Assembly (NCBI GenBank): GCA_023627715.1
Contig: JAMAHW010000119.1
Coordinates: forward strand, 30,226-94,225
DNA length: 64,000 nt
Direction: 5' to 3'
Source: Periconia sp. R9002
Taxonomy: Eukaryota; Ascomycota; Dothideomycetes; Pleosporales; Periconiaceae
In this document: one piece after another, positions 1 through 11,778 of the stretch
Layout of the letters: every line of letters starts with the position of its first letter
How positions within the stretch are numbered: the first letter of the stretch is position 1
The notes under the pieces: model-generated
What the model was told of the DNA's origin: nothing
The model's database searches: none
What the model saw: the letters and a program-made list of their open reading frames with translations, nothing else
Translations under genes and position numbers: made by a program

Positions 1-321
1 TTTCGCGTCACTCACCTCGTTGAGATGTTCTGGAATCTCAAATTCCCAGCTGTCGCCAACCTGCCATCGTGGTTGATGAGTATGCTTGATTTGTCTCGCT
101 TGCCACACACAACAGGAGCATAAACTCACATGCTTCGCATTGAAATTGTTCCAATTGGGCCACTTCTTCTTTAAGTGTTCTTCAATCTTCTCCCAGGGGA
201 AATCTTGATAAGCTGGGTATCGGTCCTGGACTGGCCCTGTGCTGACTTCGCTGGGAAACGTGGGCCGACGCTGAGCTACACTCGCATCTTGCAACGACGA
301 GTTGGTAAGCTTGCGAAACAT
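1..321 (-). CDS. Unknown protein, 5' part only (runs off the left edge)
   Basis: Minus-strand gene whose ATG is at 321-319. Exon 1 (130-321) encodes a polar N-terminus including a block rich in Lys, Trp and Asn (motif KKKWPNWNNFNAK). An intron with donor GTGAGT and a CAG acceptor lies at 61-129, and exon 2 (16-60) reads VGDSWEFEIPEHLNE in the same frame. Another GTGAGT donor at position 15 sends the gene out of the window. There is no signal peptide and no membrane segment in the visible 79 or so residues. I do not recognise the family. The two clean splice sites joining open frames are the main support; without the rest of the gene no function can be given. Confidence 0.55.
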   Translation of the reverse strand, partial: MFRKLTNSSLQDASVAQRRPTFPSEVSTGPVQDRYPAYQDFPWEKIEEHLKKKWPNWNNFNAKHVSLCSCCVWQARQIKHTHQPRWQVGDSWEFEIPEHLNEVSDAK

Positions 322-2653
322 GATTTCAGAGTGCCTGATATATCGGGAACTTAGGGTTTGCCGCGTAGATGAATACAGGGCGGTTCCGAGCGACGGCTCT
401 TATGCTTTGGTCTTACAGCCTCAAGTGAGAGCTAGTTCGTTTATTCTGACATGCTCGTGGGCAGCCTTGTCGCCTGTTCACGGTCTGGGTCAAGCATGCA
501 ATGACTCAGGGCGCATCATCAGCTCGTTTTACGTGCGTAGGGAGAACCTTATGCCCCCATCTGTGTGCGAATGACGATCCAGTACGTGGCATTTTGCCGG
601 TGGGGTATGCAACATAGCAAGGCTGAGGCTGTGGAGGCCGCTCATGAGAGAGGGACTCTGCCCTCCCTAAATGGATCTGCTGCATGCCCATGAAAAGCCG
701 ATTGCTTGATGACAGCAAGATTAATTCGAACGAGGGGGAAAAGCTCACTAACTCGTAATTACCCGCAGAAAGCGCAATTCAATGACGTCCTCACGACCAA
801 GGACAATAGGACTGGTGGTGCGCCTTCCGGTATCAATCTGGGCATGGTCCATTCTGTGGAGATCTCCCCAACCATATGGAACGCCTACCCAATTCGAATA
901 AAAAGGCCCTAGCATCAGCTAACAGATAGTAGGCAGACCGACTCAATGAATGCACAAATACGCGGCATTTTGCTCTAAAATCTGTACATTATTTTGGGTG
1001 GAAGACAAACAAGGATACCACTTCTCGCCTGCGCTCTCCTTTTTTCGTGAATCGATACTTTAGCTGTATACAACAATTGATCGGCCGACGCACAAAGCCA
1101 TGCCCTATACATTAATGCGTTTCTATGTCTCATGGAGAAATGTTATTAATCGAGAGTCCATCAATGACGCACTGCTATTGCTAGACATAATTTAATCTTC
1201 AACATGCACGTAGTACTATATGATGCTTGGGAAGCTTTGAATTGCCTTGTGAGGCTAGCTGAAGCCAGCAAAATGTTGGACATAAGGATTTCTAGGCGTC
1301 ACTGCTTTCGAAGTAGATTACATGCTACCGGACATGGAAAAAGAGCTAAAGCCTCATCACCTGTAATCTTTTGATTTGGATCTTGCCACCGTCATCTCCC
1401 CATCCGTATCTCTCCATCCCTTTATTCTTTACTCAGTCACCTCTTCACGTGCACTGCAGTAACCTACACGCTGGTCCTTCTATGGTGCGGACAAAATTAA
1501 AGTTCAAGCAACGATCCTCTAATTAGGGTCCTGTTTCAAAAACTGTCAGCATGCTGGTGTTTACCTTTCACCTTTTGTACAATAAGCGAGGTAGTTTGAT
1601 GATCTGCGCATGGTTCAGCGGAACCGTCGGTTATTACAGGTCTCCACTGCAAACGTCACCTCTCCTTTCTTTTTTGTCTCGAAGACCTGAGTGATGTTCT
1701 GATATTGATTTTTCCAGGCTTCGTAATCCCCAACATCTTTGACAAGAAAATGTCTTCAGTTATTGGCTGGCAAGATGTTTGGCCCCAACCTCTCGCGCGA
1801 AAGGACGTATGCAGCATTCAGGGACTTCCGCGTTTCAACTACATGTATACCCAAAGTGTAAACAATGAGTTGGATTGCAACATTCGCGGCCCGAGCAGCG
1901 ATATCTGTGCTACCGTGATGATCACCAATAGGGATCTGTTCCCAAGATTACACCCGTACCGGTTTCAACGTGAACATCGATACCAGAACGATCCGTTGCA
2001 GTCCTGGGTGAGAGAACCTTGAAACAAAGTTTTGCCAGCCCACTCCTCAGCGAACACCAGTGAAATTCTGAAGATCTCTCATGGTTGATAATCGGTGGTA
2101 CGGTTATTGATGTTCATTCGTAACACTTATCAACTATTCATTTTTAGTCATATAAGATGATAGCAAGCTAGTGGCATTCGAATCCATTCAAGTGTCCCCC
2201 CTTTCTCTTATGCCGGGAAATTCATAGAGGAGTCTAATGCCAAGAATGTTGTAGCGCACGATACCATGCGAGATGCAGATCCGGAGAAAAAAGCACGTTC
2301 TTTGAGCCAAAACGAAGATTACACTCCGAATCGATGATGAAGGACTACTGGATGCAATGAGCGCCACTTCGCTTGACGGATCAATGCTGGTTGGCCGGCG
2401 TCCAATCAAGGCATCCAAAGAATCGAAACAACACTGAACCTTGTGGCTTACAACGGCTCTCGTGCGCACGAATCGTCTGAACGACCAGAATTTTCAAAAC
2501 ATGTTGAAAAAGAATGGGCGCTTTACCTACAACAAGTAGTTGATGCATTCGGGATGTTTGAACGGTGATCACAAATTCAAGGCTATGAAGTTTTACCCTC
2601 TGCATTCCATCATGCATCAGCGTTTGCAAAGGTTTTATCGCGGTAAATAAATG

Positions 2654-2670
2654 GTGTGTGTGTGTGTGTG
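2654..2670. repeat. (GT)n microsatellite
   Basis: An uninterrupted run of about eight GT dinucleotides. It is simple sequence in an intergenic region and no function is implied. Confidence 0.9.
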
Positions 2671-2848
2671 TTTGTAAGGCCCTTGCTGGTTCGAGCGTGC
2701 AGTGCGTACGAGAGGCAGCTTACGAGGCCCCTGTGGTTGATGTAGGTAACGCGGATCATCCAACAGAAGCAATGCTCAGGGTTGTATCGGAAAGAGAGCC
2801 ATAAACTCCGAGTAATATGTTCTTCAAGATGTGAGCTGGGGAATGCAT

Positions 2849-2854
2849 ATAAAG
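2849..2854 (+). promoter_or_regulatory. TATA box of the secreted-protein gene
   Basis: TATAAA lies 87 bp upstream of the ATG at 2941, a usual distance in filamentous fungi. It is followed by a C-rich leader that looks like a 5' untranslated region. Confidence 0.5.
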
Positions 2855-2940
2855 CCGCCGTCTCTGTCACTCATCTGCTACATCTACACAGACATCCTAC
2901 CTCGACTCCCATCTATTAACAAACCCCGGAATTCGAAAAA

Positions 2941-3777
2941 ATGATCCTCGCCCTTCAGTCAGCAATGTTTGTGCTCATCGGGAGTGTTCTCGCGATGCCA
3001 CATCCACAGGGGCCTCCATATCAACCCAACGCAGGTCCGCAATTCCCAACTAATATGGGCTGCGGAGAGGTCAATGTTTTCTACACGTATGTCATTTTTG
3101 CGAATACCAAAGGGCAAAATATAAGTCTGACACGGCGCGCTAGTGGCTTCACTGCTTATCACCCATACGTTCTGGCTCAAGGGCTTCAAGGCGCTGAGGT
3201 TGATCCACGTTTGAGAAATGGCACCGCGAGTTTGGTCAAAGCCGGCTACAACGTCCGCGGTAAGAGAACAGAAGTCACCAGCTATGACCTTGCCTAATTA
3301 GCTATCTAGTTCTTTTCCAAGGCCCAGAGCAACCAGTCTCCAACATCGCCGACCGAATGAAAGGCACAAAGTGGCATGTTGATGCTCAGGGCATGGGTCT
3401 CCGTGGCTATGGAAATGCGACAGCTACCAGGAGGTTTGAAGGTAAAGTTCTATCCATCGCACAAACTCCATTTTCTGACGATGTTGTGCTTAGATAACCT
3501 ATACCAATTCCAAAAGTCGGCACCCAATGCTCCCACAGTCTTCAACTGGGGCCCCGATTCATTTGGAGAAGCTGTTATCCGACGTATCCCTCTGAAGGAA
3601 GATTGTACAAACAAGCCTGGCAAGTTGATTGTAAGTTCTCACCTTCTGTTGAAAGCTAAGGGTGACTAACAGCCTTTGGAATAGGCGTATGAAGAAATCT
3701 GTGAACCAAATGTATGTGAGAAGGTCACTGTGATTCTTGACGGAGATATGAGTAAGCTTCTTGAGGGGATTAACTAG
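2941..3777 (+). CDS. Small secreted protein, multi-exon, unknown family
   Basis: The ATG at 2941 opens a hydrophobic signal peptide (residues 1 to about 18, cleavage near VLAMP) followed by a Pro-rich stretch. Exons: 2941-3086, 3144-3259, 3310-3441, 3494-3630 and 3685-3777. All four introns are 50-57 nt with GT..TAG borders, and the frame holds across every junction, giving about 207 residues. Four cysteines are visible (MGCGE, KEDCTN, EEICEPNVCEK), enough for two disulphides. No known catalytic motif is seen. The 3' end is uncertain: reading straight on stops at 3777, whereas splicing a 41-nt GTAAGC..CAG intron (3752-3792) would end at 3803 after three further residues. The size, signal and cysteines fit the broad class of fungal small secreted proteins; a role in host interaction is only a guess. 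Confidence 0.7.
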
Positions 3778-5174
3778 TTCTCCCACTGTCAGTAGAAACT
3801 TAGGGCTCAACCTGGTGGGGATGAAGTTGTTGCAGAGGTCACGTTCAATTTGCATTTCAACCATAGACATAGACACTTATAGAATACAACCGATGCAAGG
3901 TAGAGGGGGAAGCGCCGGAGCATATCCCTTCTCCTTCACTGGGTTTAACTATTCGTAGTGTGTAGCATAACTGACGAAGAGTTATTTGTTTGATGTTAAG
4001 ACTCCTTGTATATGTCTGCCCAGCAACGGATGAAATCCACGTGAGTGAAGCACGACAATTGAACACCGTTTTTCCAAGAAAAGGCGGCATTTTCTCTGCA
4101 AAAATGTTCGTACACAATGATTAGTCGCCCACCTGTAAACACATCTATTCATAACAAACATAATCAGCTTACAACATGTGATTGTCTGTGATTGACCCAC
4201 TTTTAACCTCGTGGCGAGTTTCTGTCTAATTTTTATCAGTTTCCATTGATGCCCCCTTTCAGAGGATCATGGGTCCGATCTTCGAGCTTGGCATAGAAAT
4301 GATCCGACTTTGTTTGCAGTTAATATCTATCTCCTTTCGGGGTCTTTCTCGTGGTATGGAATTATTATTACCTACATGTATTGATGACCACGAGTCGTGA
4401 CCACAATGTCATAGACGCACAGATTTTGAGATGAGACGCTATCTTCAACTTATTCCAATCGTCGATCTAGACATAAATACACCAGACCATCGTATCTTTG
4501 TCTGAACGACTATCTCCTGAGTAGCATACACCGGAATAGGGCACATAAGGATCAATTTGACATGTAATCTGTACCTTCGTGATGAGTTACCGTCTCATCC
4601 TACAAATGTGAGACAGTATCAATTCATGATTTCTTCGTACTACAATTTAGATTATCATACTGCTATGTGAAAATGCGTCGACATGTCGGCATGGGTATGA
4701 CTAAACAGAATTTGGAAAATATAATGATCACGTGATATTATTTAAGCGCCTTCCATCTATGTACGTAACTATCTATGTAATGTGTTCATCTTCCTGGTGA
4801 TTTGCGATCGAGACTTGAGACAATCTACCTACACCATTTTTTTACCAACGTAGGCAGATGATCAAATTCGTTGAATGCTGTTCATGCAAGGATGCATGTG
4901 TCAAAACGTTATCGCGTTCTTACGCACCAATCATATGTCAAACTACGGCCACGTCTTCTTCCAGCATTTTCCTCATTCCCAAATTTACAAAAACCCTTGC
5001 ACCTTCACCCCGACATAAAAGGCAACTCGCAAATTTGCAGCGGGATGAATCGCTGTCGAGTAACCGCTATTTGATATGGCCCAGGTATATCTAGGGCAGC
5101 CTCCCGCTGCATGCGTTCTTTCTCCCATTTTTGGGGCATGGTGAGCTCGCCGATCGTTGAAGTACACTCCCATC
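3778..5174. other. Gene-free stretch
   Basis: Short shadow frames only, A/T-rich in its middle part. It holds the promoter of the phosphoesterase gene. Nothing else was recognised. Confidence 0.5.
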
Positions 5175-6560
5175 ATGTCAATATCATTGTTATTCCTGGG
5201 AATTCTGGCGTCGTTAGGAGAGTGCGTAAGCCTTGCTAAGCGTTACACAAACAGCTCGACTCCTGGCGGTCCTCTTCGATTCAACGCGGATGGTACATTT
5301 CAAATAAGCATATTGGGTTCGCGCTATCCGTGTTTCAAGGGAGAAGCTATTGTGCTAACTGCAAATCAGAGGATTTACATTTTGGGGAGAATGCATGGGA
5401 CACCTGGGGGCAAGCCGTCCTCTCCCGTTGCTGTTTAGATTATAGCGGCTAATCATCTGAGCAGCCCGCAGCAGGATATCAACTCGGTTGAAGTCATCAA
5501 GAAAGTCCTCGACAAAGAATCGCCGGGTCTAGTAGTTCTAAATGGCGACTTAATAACGGGCGATAACGGCTTTTTGGAAAACAGCACCATTTATATCGAG
5601 CAAATTGTTGCGCCGCTTGTACAACGAAATTTACCATGGGCATCCGCGTACGGCAATCACGACCACCAATATAATTTGTCAACAGATGCTTTACTAGCAC
5701 ATGAGCAAAAATGGCCAAACGCGATGACCAAAAACATGGTCAGTTCGCCAGATGCAGGGACTTCGAACTACTACCTCCCTATCTACCCCAGCAACTGCAC
5801 CACCTCCTCAGCAGTAGCAGAAGAATGCACCCCCGAGCTCATCCTCTGGTTTTTCGACTCACGTGGTGGTTTCCACTACCAACAGAAAGATTCCTCCGGC
5901 AACAGACTCGGCCTCCCAAACTGGGTTGACGTCTCCGTGGTGAACTGGTTCCAGCAAACCCATGCGCTACTCACGACCAAATACCAAAAAACAATCCCAT
6001 CGCTTGTTTTTGTGCACATCCCAACCTATGCATCCCTTGCTTTCCAAGCCGCCGGCGTAAGCCCACACTACCAGCCTGGTATCAACGATGATGTTCCTCT
6101 GGCCCCACAAGCGCAGGGATGGTGCGCGGACGGCACAAACGACGGGAGCTGCGACTACGGTGGCCAAGATGTTCCCTTTATGCAGGCCCTCACCACCCTC
6201 CCCGGAATCATCGCAGTCTTCTCCGGCCACGACCACGGCGATACCTGGTGCGCGAAATGGAACACTCGCCTTCCAGGCATGACCGTCGCCGGCAACGGCA
6301 TCAACCTCTGCTTCGGCCAGCACACTGGATACGGCGGATACGGCAACTGGGAGCGCGGATCGCGTCAGGTCAAAGTGTCCACGGAGCAGTTGCATAATTT
6401 CGAAGTTGAGAGCTGGATCAGGCTCGAGAGTGGGAATGTGGTGGGTAGTGTTGAGCTAAATGCTACCTATGGCCTGGATTCGTACCCGGCGACCAATAAT
6501 ACCCAGACATATTGTCCGACGTGTAATTATACGATTGTTACGCCTGGTCCTGGAAGTTAG
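5175..6560 (+). CDS. Secreted calcineurin-like metallophosphoesterase
   Basis: Predicted to hydrolyse phosphate esters outside the cell or in the secretory pathway using a two-metal centre. Exons 5175-5316, 5370-5409 and 5465-6560 give 425 residues. A signal peptide covers residues 1 to about 21. The family metal motifs are all present and in order: D49-L-H51, GD89, GNHD (124-127), a later VHIP histidine and the C-terminal GHDHGD block. The length and the block around YYLPVYPS-type sequence match fungal Dcr2/purple-phosphatase-like secreted members. Several N-glycosylation sequons (NST, NCT, NAT) fit secretion. The second intron starts with GC (GCAAGC) instead of GT; only this boundary restores the family reading WGPQQD. 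The ATG at 5175 is the first in frame. Substrate is unknown. Confidence 0.88.
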
Positions 6561-7874
6561 AGTGCTGATGTTTTGGGCAGGTTGACAAGAGGATTATGTG
6601 GGTACGCAAAATAATGTATATCTGCGAGTGCGTAAAGTTTTCGGAGCGGAAGGTACATACGTATTTTTTGAATGTTTGATGTCCTACAGCGCTTGCTAGG
6701 ATCTATTTGCTGTCATTTTAGCCCTTCTTAAATATTAGATCTAAGTACGGCCCATGCGCGCGTGTGATAATCATCTAAGTTTTCGTGTAGGTTTCTATAC
6801 TGCTTAATCGCAGAGGAAATGCATGGAGAGAAGCCGTAACACTCTGCCCCCTAAATTGAATTCTTGTGATACACAGTAACATGCACACGTAATAATTCGA
6901 TACTTTTAGAATCATGAAAATTAATCCAAGTTGTCCTATGCCACTCTTCACGCACTAGTGGAAGCAAGTAGAGATATATTGACCGGGATCATCCCTTTCA
7001 ATTCTTTGCGCATTCTCAGAAACTGTGAGTACGAGTGTAAGGTTTACAGACAAGATTGAGGGAGGGATGAAGAACACGATATTGAGGACTGCTTGTAACT
7101 TTGTGTATCAATGTTGAAAGATCTCTAGCGATTTATATGTGCTCGCTGCTATCCTAGGATGGACGAGCGTAAACATTCGGGGAGAAACTTGCACGGCGGT
7201 TCTTCGATTAATCGAGAAGGCTGCGTTGCATAGCATGGCGTTGGAATTAGACTGATACCGTGATTTACACCTATATTTGTAACAAATATGTGAAAATGGG
7301 GGAACGTTTCTATCATTGTAGGAATTCGGTTTGGATTTATTTCGGTCACACGCCTCGAGCGTGGCATTCCAATGTTTGGATCGACATCCATTTGACACAA
7401 GGACCAGTTTACATGAATTCCTTCTTCAAGGTTACAGTATACAGGATGCACATGAGGTAGATCCATCTCAACTCTCGTTAACTTGGGGGTTTGAAATTGG
7501 GTGGGGGCCGGCAAAAGAGTTTTTAATATCATTCACCTTTACATATGTATCTCCTGTTCCCCTCGAGGATAAGGGCATTGGGCCTAAAACCAGTGTCGCT
7601 TACCCAAATATGGAAGGTGCTTTGCACAATCGCGATGAAACCTAAGCCCGTTGCGTACACCGCGTGTACTCATTGGTGAGTTTCAGGATGACAGAAACTG
7701 TTGAACTGCAGCCACAACGTAGGATTGTGATTTGTGACATGGACTCAAAAATCAACGACCTCACCTGACAATTTGGGTCAGCTGCGCCTCCAAAATCTTT
7801 TTCGGATGAATTGTATTTAGTCAAAAGAGGGACTGCCAGAACGCATCTCTACAATCTCACCACACGCATTCATC
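6561..7874. other. Gene-free stretch
   Basis: Contains only short overlapping frames on both strands around 7.1-7.6 kb with no recognisable protein content. It holds the promoter of the acetyltransferase gene. Confidence 0.5.
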
Positions 7875-8577
7875 ATGGCAATCACCATCCGAGAAGCATC
7901 TGATGCTGATATCCCTAGGTTTGTAGAAACAGAAATTGCCGCATACAGCGCAACGCCGCGCCCAAGCGGTACTTTCCTTTTTCACGGCCCCTTCCCACCT
8001 GAAGGACTCCGAATACGTATACAGCAGACCATCCAGTCACGCAAAGAATTAACTTCGAAGTTCATGATCGCAATCGACGAGGAAACGGGCGAGCAAATGG
8101 CATTTTCGAAATGGTGTTTTTACAAGACAGAAGAGGATGTCAAATCTGCACCTCCTCGTATAATTCCAAGTGGGCAAGGAATACACACAGAGGGTTGTCA
8201 AGCGTTCTACGGAGAAGTGATAGAAAAGAAGAAACAGATCATAGGCAATTCGCCACATGTCTGTCAGTGAATCCCTCTAGGGATATCTTCGATTTCATAA
8301 ACTAATGAGAAATCTAGATCTGCGTATGATGCACACTGACCCTAAGTATCAAAGGCGAGGAGCGGCAAGCGCACTTCTCAGATGGGGTTTGCAACGTGCA
8401 GATGAACTCAATCTACCTACGTATCTTGAGTCAAGTCCAACTGCACACTCACTTTATAAGAAACATGGGTTTAAAGACGTTGCTAGTGTGGATGTTGACC
8501 TGACTCCGTTCGGGGGAGAAGATCTTGTTCACAGTGCTCCGTGTATGTTGCGAGAGCCCTCTAAAACATCTGCATAA
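7875..8577 (+). CDS. GNAT-family N-acetyltransferase
   Basis: Transfers an acetyl group from acetyl-CoA to an amine; the substrate is unknown. Exons 7875-8262 and 8318-8577 give 215 residues. The intron has a GTCAGT donor and a TAG acceptor. The N-terminal beta-alpha unit (ITIREASDADIP) is typical. After the splice comes the acetyl-CoA-binding motif A: LRMMHTDPKYQRRGAASALL, which carries the Q-x-x-G-x-A pyrophosphate loop. The C-terminal motif B follows (SSPTAHSLYKKHGF). No signal peptide or membrane segment is present, so it is probably cytosolic. This short two-exon form is common among fungal stand-alone GNATs, many of them uncharacterised. Confidence 0.88.
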
Positions 8578-9638
8578 ATTTGCGGAGAGGGGTATCAAGA
8601 CGGGATGCGATGCTATGTTGATTTGTATCCATGAAAATCATGCCAATAAATGCAAATTTTGGCTGCTATCCTTGCAATCGCGCGTATTCACAAAGATTGC
8701 CTTCGCTTGTCGTTCGAAGAAATACGACTACTTGGTGACTGAATATATTCCCTTCGGACAGGGCTATTGGCGTTTCAACCTCACTACGGTGTCAGCTGAC
8801 TATAGGCAAGCTTTTGAGGAGGGGCATCGCCCACTTCCTCTTCGGGAGAGCTGAGCGCGGTTTCAAGTCTCTGTCGGGTAGAGGGGCGAGAGGATCGCTA
8901 CTCTAGCGCACATTTCTAGCTACGAATTAACAAGAGTGTGCTAAGCTCTTGAGCGGCTACTGCATAGATGCATCGTCATTGAGGGAATGAAGATTAGTGG
9001 ATGCTTCGCCCCACAATTCGTTTTCGTAGCGACTCAGCGATTGGTGTGCTCGCATTATTGATGTGAGTCAATATCAACAGCAGTCATCACGCTGCCTATG
9101 ATCTTTGAGAAAATTGTTCTTCATCTCTTTTGCCACCATAGCAAGAAGGATAGATAGTACTGGGCTGGACACGTTTGCGACATTCATAATTCAATGGACT
9201 TTGGAGACGGTTGAGACGTTTGACCGGTTTTTTTCTTGGCTCGTTGGCTCAGCCTTCGCGATCATGGCTGTGTGCGTAATCCAGCTCGGCCCCCAAAAAT
9301 GCGTGCCTATAGAATTGTTCCCAGATAACTGAGTAATATCCGGATACCGGTAACTGAGTATCAACGACAAGGGTTTGATTGGGAAGTTGGCTCGCTTGTA
9401 AAACTGAGCTTTCATTCAATAAATACCATCAATATCATCTTTCTCGCTGTTATGCAAGTCACACTCCATAGGTAACCTCAGCAGTCCACTCGTTCCTTTT
9501 ATCACTCGCTCACATTATTTACCTACCTCGGAAGAGCCTTAACAAATTAGCAATAGCGCCAAGGACAGCTGATATTCGACGCAGCGCACAACCAGCCAGG
9601 GCAAGCGGAAGAGTGATAGCACATTACGCGTATCCAAC
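8578..9638. other. Gene-free stretch
   Basis: Short frames only. It includes the upstream region of the HET-domain gene. Nothing recognisable was seen. Confidence 0.5.
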
Positions 9639-11688
9639 ATGCCGAGCTCCACGGTCTCAAGTGCTAAAAAGAATGCAAGGAAAAGGGAACGTCGACTCTC
9701 TGTATGTGCAAATCTCTGTATACTGCACAATACAAACTAATTAGCTCTAGGGCAGCACACTGGTCACACAAACCCCGGAGAGAACCACCCCACAACACCC
9801 AGTATACAAAGGGACACTCAAAAGAGGGACTATACGCCTTCTCCAACTTCATCCTGGAAGCTGGTCAGATCCACTAATATGCTCTTCAGTCGAGGAGAAA
9901 CTGGATACTCAGCCGCGCTACACGGCATTGTCCTACGTATGGGGCAGTCCAAAGCGGACTCGGTTTGTTCTGTGTAACAACAAAGAGATATTCATCACAG
10001 AAAACCTTTCGTATGCCTTGCGAAGACTGCGTTACCCCGACGGAACGCGAACAATATGGGTTGGTAAGTGTTCATAGGATATACTGCCCAGCCGGCATCA
10101 TGCCACTAACATCGTTTCTCAATATTAAGATGCCATATGTATCAACCAAGACGACACAAAAGAACGGAATGAGCAGGTTCAGTTGATGCAGAAGATTTAC
10201 AATCAAGCCTCCACTGTGGTGGTATGTTTTGCACGGGACGAAATGAAGGAGCAAGAAGCCCAACAAGCAGCCAATTTGATCGACAGGATATACAAAGACT
10301 TAATATGGGGTACTCGTCAAGCAGCAAAAGGTTGTGCAACGGACGATGACCTTGATAAGCTCTACTCACAGGCAACGCATATAGGCAATGTGCCCAAACT
10401 CGACAATCCCCAGCATTGCAAGTTGCTTAGCAACTTCTTTAACGCTACATGGTTTTCCCGCGTATGGTGCGTACAAGAGATTTCCCTTTCGAAGACTGCC
10501 ACCGTTATTTTGGGCACCAACGAGCAGTTGCCATGGGCTGCCGTTGGTGTCACTGCAGCATGGATCAATGCCGTACGTCGACACGGCAATTTGCTTGATC
10601 AGCCGCTCCCACGAGTACCCAATGCATGGGGCGCTTATAGCATGTTCCTGGCTAAACGGTATCAACCAGAACAACTCTTTCACGCTCTTCTTGACTTTCA
10701 GCACTGCAAGTCGACTGATCCGCGAGATAAGATTTACGGCCTGCTTGGTCTTATTGCAGATCAAGCCGACGGGTCACCTGTCCTGGATGTAGACTATGAA
10801 AAACCTGTAAAAGAAGTGTACCTTCAAACAGCTAGGAGAGTATTAAGAGCTACCGACGATCTCTCTTTGCTTTCTGCCAGCGGCTATGGTTCTAGTCTCG
10901 CAAAGAGCGAAGGTATTCCGTCTTGGGTCCCCGTTTGGAACAGGAATACATTCGCTACACTGGCTGGCATACGAACTCATGAGTTTTGGAATGCCTGTGA
11001 AATAAGAAGCTTAAAATCATGGAAAGTCAACTCTGCAGGATGCCTGGAGTTGAAGGGTTCCAAATTTCAAACCATCAACGGACATTCTGCAACATTTTAC
11101 ATCGAGGAGAACAAAAGCTTGGCAAATATGAAGCCCGAATGGAATCGTCACTTTATTGATATATGGAAGACTGGAAATAAGAAGTTTCGGGCCGATGATA
11201 CGGGTAAAAAGCAGTTTCAAGAGGCGTTTGCGTATACATTAACGATGGGTCTGTGGCAAAACGCAAGCCCCGTAAAAGAAATTGAGAAGGCACAATTCCT
11301 TGCTGATTTCCATGCTTGCATGCAGAAGATGGCACCCAGATCCGTTCTCACAAGGTATCCCCTGCTGATCGGTACTCCAGGCGATACTTTACAGGGCCAG
11401 GCGGGTCGTTTTTTTACAGCCATGAGTCGGGCTCTTTCGTCTCGAAAGATATTGCACACGACAGAGGGTCTCACCGGAATTGGGCCGAGGGAACTTACTA
11501 AATATGACGTGATTGTCATTTTGGATGGTGGATCGGTACCTTATGTTTTACGACAGTTGAATGATGGTACTGGGGAATATCTATTCATTGGGCCTTGCTA
11601 TATTCACAGCATCATGAATGGTACCTCTACGATGTACCTAGAACAGAATCATGGGGAGACACGCTCAATAAATTACGTTCTACGATAA
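9639..11688 (+). CDS. HET-domain (heterokaryon incompatibility type) protein
   Basis: HET-domain proteins trigger or mediate cell death after fusion of genetically unlike hyphae; many family members have no known role. Exons 9639-9701, 9751-10063 and 10130-11688 keep one frame and give 644 residues. A basic N-terminal exon (KKNARKRERR) precedes the domain. The three hallmark blocks are clear: TIRLLQLHPGSW with RYTALSYVWG (to residue 86), IWVDAICINQDD (123-134) and MQKIYNQASTVVVC, followed by WFSRVWCVQEI. The C-terminal half is the usual variable HET-protein region and shows no WD, ankyrin or NACHT signature. It converges with the zinc-cluster gene, their stops being about 90 bp apart. The frame is fully intact, in contrast to the eroded HET relic near 36.8 kb. 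Confidence 0.9.
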
Positions 11689-11778
11689 AATATATAGCTT
11701 TACATGTCTCTCATCAAGTATAAAGAGCTTGCTGGGCGGCTACGTCCACTAGATGAGATGCTCAAGTGAAACTACATT

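Larger units (their letters stand above)
322..2940. other. Gene-free stretch
   Basis: Only short, overlapping open frames in several registers, none with recognisable protein content or convincing splice sites. It holds the promoters of the minus-strand gene ending at 321 and of the secreted-protein gene at 2941, plus a GT microsatellite near 2660. Confidence 0.5.

Noticed and set aside
1705..2022. A 105-codon plus-strand frame
   Set aside because: No motif, no signal peptide and no supporting neighbours; likely chance.
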